A DNA stretch of 64,000 nucleotides from Herbidospora yilanensis. Its GTDB lineage: Bacteria > Actinomycetota > Actinomycetes > Streptosporangiales > Streptosporangiaceae. The translations under genes and the position numbers were made by a program. The notes below the pieces were generated by a model, which made no database searches, was not told the DNA's origin, and saw nothing but the letters and a program-made list of their open reading frames with translations. Below are positions 58,902 to 64,000 of the stretch, piece after piece. The stretch is from assembly GCF_001570565.1 (NCBI RefSeq), contig NZ_BBXE01000023.1:175820-239819 (forward strand), given 5' to 3'. Position 1 is the stretch's first letter, and each line of letters opens with the position of its first letter.

Positions 58902-59846
58902 GTGGACCTGACCGCCATCGCCGCCCGGCTCGGCGTTCCCGTCGAAGAGGTCGAACGTGTGCGCCGGCTCGCCGGTGACCTGCCCTCGGCCCCGCTGCCC
59001 GCCAAGGCCGACGCCCCGGAGATCCTCGACCGGCTCGCGGTCCGGCCCGACGACGCCGCCGAGATCATGGAGGGCTGGCCCGACCCCGGCTCCCCGTTGT
59101 GGACTCCGGAGCTGCGCTGGCTGCTCGACCGCTCCATCGCCCTGATCCGCGCCGACCTCGGGGGCCACGCCTGGCTCCCGCCCGGCCCGGAACTGGCCCG
59201 CGACCGAGGGCCCGCCTGGCGGCACCTCTATGTGTACGCCTACCTGGCCCTGGTCGACGTCGCCGTGAGGTTCCACCGCGACCACGGCGTCGCCGACGGC
59301 GTGACGTGGCTGAGCCTCTCCGACCTCGGCCGCAACCTCGCGATCGACCGGCGGATGAACCGCGAGGGCTGGCCGGTCATGCAGAGCTGGCTGACGCTGC
59401 ACGTGCGCGGCGCCATCTACGAACTGGGCCGGCTCCAGTTCCACCGTGGCGGCGCCACCCTCGACCTGCACATCCCCGAGACGGGGCCGATGACCCCGGA
59501 GGCCGTCGACGCGTCACTCGACCAGGCCCGGGTGTTCTTCCCGCGGCACTTCCCCGGCGAGACCTACACGGCGTTCGCCTGCGGTTCGTGGTTGCTCGAC
59601 CCGCAACTGCGGGAGTATCTGCCCGGCGACTCCAACATCGTCCGGTTCCAGCGCAGGTTCGAGTTGGAGCCCTATGAGGAGCCGGAGGGGATCGACGCCG
59701 ACGTCGAGATGATGCGGTTCGTGTTCCGTTCCCTGACCACGCCGCTCGACCGGCTGCCTCGCGGCAGCGTGCTGCGGCGCGCGGTCATCGACCATCTGGA
59801 GGCCGGCCGCCACTTTCAGTGGCGTCGCGGCAGTTTCCCGATCTGA
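58902..59846 (+). CDS. Acyltransferase-domain protein (DUF5596-like)
   Basis: A 314-residue protein that resembles the actinobacterial acyltransferase-domain (GNAT-like, DUF5596) family. The N-terminal third is helical (AARLGVPVEEVERVRRLAGD); the middle has WLSLSDLGRNLAIDRRMNRE and ELGRLQFHRG. The C-terminal half has a second domain with FACGSWLLDPQLREYLPGDS NIVRFQ. The substrate is not known. GTG 58902 is the start and has only a weak ribosome site. It converges with the ABC transporter genes. Confidence 0.8.
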   Translation: MDLTAIAARLGVPVEEVERVRRLAGDLPSAPLPAKADAPEILDRLAVRPDDAAEIMEGWPDPGSPLWTPELRWLLDRSIALIRADLGGHAWLPPGPELARDRGPAWRHLYVYAYLALVDVAVRFHRDHGVADGVTWLSLSDLGRNLAIDRRMNREGWPVMQSWLTLHVRGAIYELGRLQFHRGGATLDLHIPETGPMTPEAVDASLDQARVFFPRHFPGETYTAFACGSWLLDPQLREYLPGDSNIVRFQRRFELEPYEEPEGIDADVEMMRFVFRSLTTPLDRLPRGSVLRRAVIDHLEAGRHFQWRRGSFPI

Positions 59847-59850
59847 CCGA

Positions 59851-60612
59851 TCAGGAGATCCTGCGGCGGTAGGTCGTCATCGCGAAGGCGTAGGCCACGA
59901 TCAGGAGCCCGACGCACCAGGCGACGGCGACCCAGACCCCGGTGCCGACCGGCTGCTGGGTGAACAGGTCGCGGATCGTGTCGACGATGGAGGTCACCGG
60001 CTGGTTCTCGGCGAAGGCGCGGACCGGCCCCGGCATGGTGTCGGTCGGCACGAAGGCCGAGCTGAGGAACGGCAGGAAGACCAGCGGGTAGGAGAAGGCG
60101 CTCGCGCCGTCGATGGTCTTGGCGGTCAGGCCGGGGATGACGGCCAGCCACGTCAGCGCCAGGGTGAACAGCACCAGCAGACCGGCGACGCCCAGCCAGG
60201 CGCCGATCCCCGCCGAGGACCGGAAGCCCATGATCAGGGCGACGACGACGACCACCACGAGCGAGATCAGGTTGGCGACCAGCGAGGTCAGCACGTGGGC
60301 CCACAACACGGCCGACCGGGCGATCGGCATCGACTGGAACCGTTCGAAGATGCCGCTCTGCATGTCGAGGAAGAGCCGGTAGGCGGTGTAGGAGATGCCC
60401 GAGGCGACCGTGATGAGCAGGATGCCGGGCAGCAGGTAGGTGACGTAGGAGTCGGACCCCGACTCGATCGCGCCGCCGAAGACGTACACGAACAGCAGCA
60501 TGAACATGATCGGCATGACGGTGGTCGTGATGATGGTGTCCATGCTGCGGGTGATGTGGCGCAGGGACCGGCCGAGGAGGGCCGTGGTGTCGCCGAGGAA
60601 GTGCCTGGTCAT
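59851..60612 (-). CDS. ABC-2 type permease (DrrB-like)
   Basis: A 253-residue membrane permease of the ABC-2/DrrB family with six predicted helices. TTTVMPIMFMLLFVYVFGGA and the later SAFVPTDTMPGPVRAFAENQ and PVTSIVDTIRDL segments are signatures of this group. It pairs with the adjacent ATPase, whose stop overlaps its start by 4 bases. Together they form a DrrAB-type exporter for a drug or lipid. Last gene of the operon; the downstream neighbour is convergent. Confidence 0.93.
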   Translation of the reverse strand: MTRHFLGDTTALLGRSLRHITRSMDTIITTTVMPIMFMLLFVYVFGGAIESGSDSYVTYLLPGILLITVASGISYTAYRLFLDMQSGIFERFQSMPIARSAVLWAHVLTSLVANLISLVVVVVVALIMGFRSSAGIGAWLGVAGLLVLFTLALTWLAVIPGLTAKTIDGASAFSYPLVFLPFLSSAFVPTDTMPGPVRAFAENQPVTSIVDTIRDLFTQQPVGTGVWVAVAWCVGLLIVAYAFAMTTYRRRIS

Positions 60613-61355
60613 CGTTTGTCCTTGCCGACGAGGGTGAGGAAGACGTCCTCCAGGGTCGGCTGCTTCTCGACGTACTCGACCTTGGCGGGCGGGAGCAGTT
60701 GCTTCAGTTCGGTGAGGGTGCCGTTCACGATGATGCGGCCCTCGTGGAGGATGGCGATGCGGTCGGCGAGTTGTTCGGCCTCGTCGAGATACTGCGTGGT
60801 GAGCAGCACCGTCGTGCCCCGGGCGGCGAGCTCCCTGACCGCCTGCCAGACCTCGATGCGGGCCTCCGGGTCGAGGCCGGTCGTCGGTTCGTCGAGGAAG
60901 ATGACCGGCGGGTCGCCGATCAGGCTCATCGCGATGTCGAGGCGGCGGCGCATGCCGCCCGAGTAGGTCGCCACCCTCCGGCCGCCCGCGTCGGTCAGCG
61001 AGAAACGTTCGAGCAGGTCGTCGGCGATCTTCCCGGGATCCTTGAGATGGCGCAGCCGGGCGACCAGCGCGAGGTTCTCGCGCCCGGTGAGGATCTCGTC
61101 GACGGCCGCGAACTGGCCGGTCAGGCTGATCGACTCGCGCACCCGCGCGGCCTGGGTGGCGACGTCGAACCCGTTGACGCCGGCGCTGCCCGCGTCGGCG
61201 GTGAGCAGCGTCGACAGGATGCGCACGACCGTCGTCTTGCCCGCGCCGTTCGAGCCGAGCAGGGCGAAGATGCTGCCGCGCGCCACCTCGAAGTCGACGC
61301 CGCGCAGCACCTTCAGATCCTGGTACGACTTCTCCAACGCCCGCACGCTGATCAC
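60609..61355 (-). CDS. ABC transporter ATPase (DrrA-like)
   Basis: A 248-residue ABC ATPase of the DrrA (daunorubicin resistance) type. Walker A GSNGAGKT lies at 34-41, the signature region is ATYSGGMRRRLDIAMSL, and Walker B is VIFLDEPTTGLDPEAR. The C-terminus has the DrrA CREEM-like part ending PTLEDVFLTLVGKD. It overlaps the DUF1048 gene and the permease gene by 4 bases each, so the three are translationally coupled. The exported compound is unknown. Confidence 0.95.
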   Translation of the reverse strand: MISVRALEKSYQDLKVLRGVDFEVARGSIFALLGSNGAGKTTVVRILSTLLTADAGSAGVNGFDVATQAARVRESISLTGQFAAVDEILTGRENLALVARLRHLKDPGKIADDLLERFSLTDAGGRRVATYSGGMRRRLDIAMSLIGDPPVIFLDEPTTGLDPEARIEVWQAVRELAARGTTVLLTTQYLDEAEQLADRIAILHEGRIIVNGTLTELKQLLPPAKVEYVEKQPTLEDVFLTLVGKDKR

Positions 61356-61756
61356 GAGGCCCTCCGGTCTTGCTCGCCGGCGGCGCGGGCGACGGCGCCG
61401 GTGAAGCGGTCGCGCTCACGGGCCATCCACCGCCCGACCGGGTAGTTCTGGACGAAGGTCTCGACGAACTCGACGGGGTCGTCGCCGAAGACGTCGCGGA
61501 TCGGGGTCGTGTTCGCGGCGCTCTGCTCGAAGAGGTCGGCCAGGTCCTCGTACATCTCCAGCCAGCCGGGGCCGTCGGCCCGGCCGAAGAACGTCAGGTA
61601 GCGCTCCAGCGCGTCGTAGGCGATGCGGTAGCCGCCGGGCAGCCGCTCCATGCGGGCCTTGACCTGCCGGTAGCGCCTCTTGTCGTCGAGTGAACCGGTG
61701 ACGAGCTCCAGACAGCGCCGGTAGCGGCTCTTGTCTTCCGGTGCTTGGGGGGTCAT
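61352..61756 (-). CDS. DUF1048 family protein
   Basis: A 134-residue helical protein with LPGGYRIAYDALERYLTFFG and DGPGWLEMYEDLADLFEQSA, typical of the DUF1048 family. These proteins usually sit between a PadR-type regulator and an ABC-2 transporter and may serve as an accessory factor or adaptor. Here it is the first gene of the DrrAB operon, but no PadR gene is present. ATG 61756 has GGGAGA about 13 bases upstream. The promoter region before it carries two palindromes. Confidence 0.9.
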   Translation of the reverse strand: MTPQAPEDKSRYRRCLELVTGSLDDKRRYRQVKARMERLPGGYRIAYDALERYLTFFGRADGPGWLEMYEDLADLFEQSAANTTPIRDVFGDDPVEFVETFVQNYPVGRWMARERDRFTGAVARAAGEQDRRAS

Positions 61757-61789
61757 GTGGATGGGTCTCCCTTTGTCGGCTACTCAGTA

Positions 61790-61834
61790 CTACTGACTAC
61801 CGGTACATAGTAGCGCTGAATAGTGGCGGCGCAA
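61790..61834 (-). promoter_or_regulatory. Operon promoter with a palindromic operator at its -10
   Basis: On the minus strand TTGCGC (61829-61834) and TACTAT (61807-61812) are spaced by 16 bases. A palindrome CTACT-3-TACCGGTA-3-AGTAG (61790-61813) overlaps the -10 and the expected start of transcription, which is the usual repressor position. Confidence 0.65.
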
Positions 61835-61843
61835 GTGCCTGAG

Positions 61844-61871
61844 CGGTATACGCATAAGCATACGTATACCG
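61844..61871. promoter_or_regulatory. Long palindrome upstream of the DUF1048 operon
   Basis: CGGTATACG (61844-61852) and CGTATACCG (61863-61871) are exact inverted arms separated by ten bases. The AT-rich centre differs strongly from the surrounding DNA. It lies just upstream of the -35 region of the operon promoter, and 19 bases from the end of the APC permease gene. Confidence 0.7.
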
Positions 61872-61889
61872 TCAGGGGGTGACAAGGGA

Positions 61890-63788
<1,899 letters not shown>

Positions 63789-63898
63789 CAGGTACCTCCG
63801 CTATCGGGGCAAATCAGACGAGTGGCCACGCTACTGACGGCGCGGGTCTGTGCCACGCATGCGGGGCGTCAAGAAAACGTAAAAAAGTGCCGACCCGA

Positions 63899-64000
63899 TC
63901 AGGGCTCGCCGAAGCCGAAGTCGTCGTGCACCACGTTCGGCTTCTTCGTCATGCGCGGATATCCGGGGGCCGCAAAGATGATCTTCGTGTAGATCTCGTC
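63899..64000 (-). CDS. Hypothetical protein, C-terminal part
   Basis: The last 33 codons and stop of a minus-strand gene that begins after the window. The segment IIFAAPGYPRMTKKPNVVHD and the end DFGFGEP give no recognisable family. It ends about 110 bases before the APC permease start, on the same strand, so it lies upstream of it. Confidence 0.6.
   Translation of the reverse strand, partial: DEIYTKIIFAAPGYPRMTKKPNVVHDDFGFGEP

Overview
The window is chromosomal DNA from a high-GC actinobacterium. Third codon positions are almost all G or C, GTG and TTG starts are common, and several genes look leaderless. The gene order ddl, DUF3515, AsnC-domain, thiL, thiD, rpmB, DAK, recG, rsmD, coaD, yceD, rpmF, rnc, mutM, acyP, smc, ftsY is a conserved actinobacterial backbone. 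The protein repertoire (DUF6461 protein, MEDS-ATPase, AfsR-like NB-ARC/TPR/LuxR regulator) suggests Streptosporangiales; that placement is an inference. I saw no rRNA, tRNA, CRISPR array, insertion sequence or prophage.

Bases 1-19500 are core. They hold a partial Cys/Met-metabolism PLP enzyme, D-Ala-D-Ala ligase, thiamine kinases (thiL, thiD), zinc-type ribosomal proteins L28 and L32, a DAK-type fatty-acid kinase subunit, RecG, RsmD, CoaD, YceD, RNase III, MutM, acylphosphatase, SMC and FtsY. Between thiL and thiD lies a repeat-rich one-TM protein.

Bases 19500-29300 mix stress and housekeeping genes: DUF6461 protein, cysteine desulfhydrase (cds1) divergent from a SigR-like ECF sigma factor, YCII protein, MEDS-ATPase switch protein, NodB deacetylase, DUF2461, a possible 27-residue membrane peptide, Cu/Zn SOD, TypA and an alpha/beta hydrolase.

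Bases 29300-47900 are accessory metabolism and regulation: aldehyde dehydrogenase, exported coiled-coil protein, GH1 glucosidase with a divergent TetR, a MerR with a textbook 19-bp-spacer promoter, a class B PBP, an ABC exporter, an NB-ARC/TPR/LuxR regulator, a truncated AMP-binding protein, an orphan sugar-binding lipoprotein, two MFS transporters, a benzaldehyde-type dehydrogenase and a GDPD.

Bases 47900-51750 are the most unusual locus. A cysteine-dioxygenase-like cupin and an amidohydrolase are transcribed away from a LacI regulator, with three tandem operator-like sites between them. The LacI gene ends tail-to-tail with an ammonia-lyase homologue that lacks the Ala-Ser-Gly triad needed for the MIO cofactor.

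Bases 51750-64000 hold a holin-like membrane protein, ApbE divergent from a two-component system, OsmC, a NYN-domain protein, a DUF1232 protein, a Tat-exported PHP-type metallohydrolase, an acyltransferase-like protein, a DUF1048/DrrA/DrrB operon with palindromes over its promoter but no nearby PadR gene, and an APC-superfamily permease.
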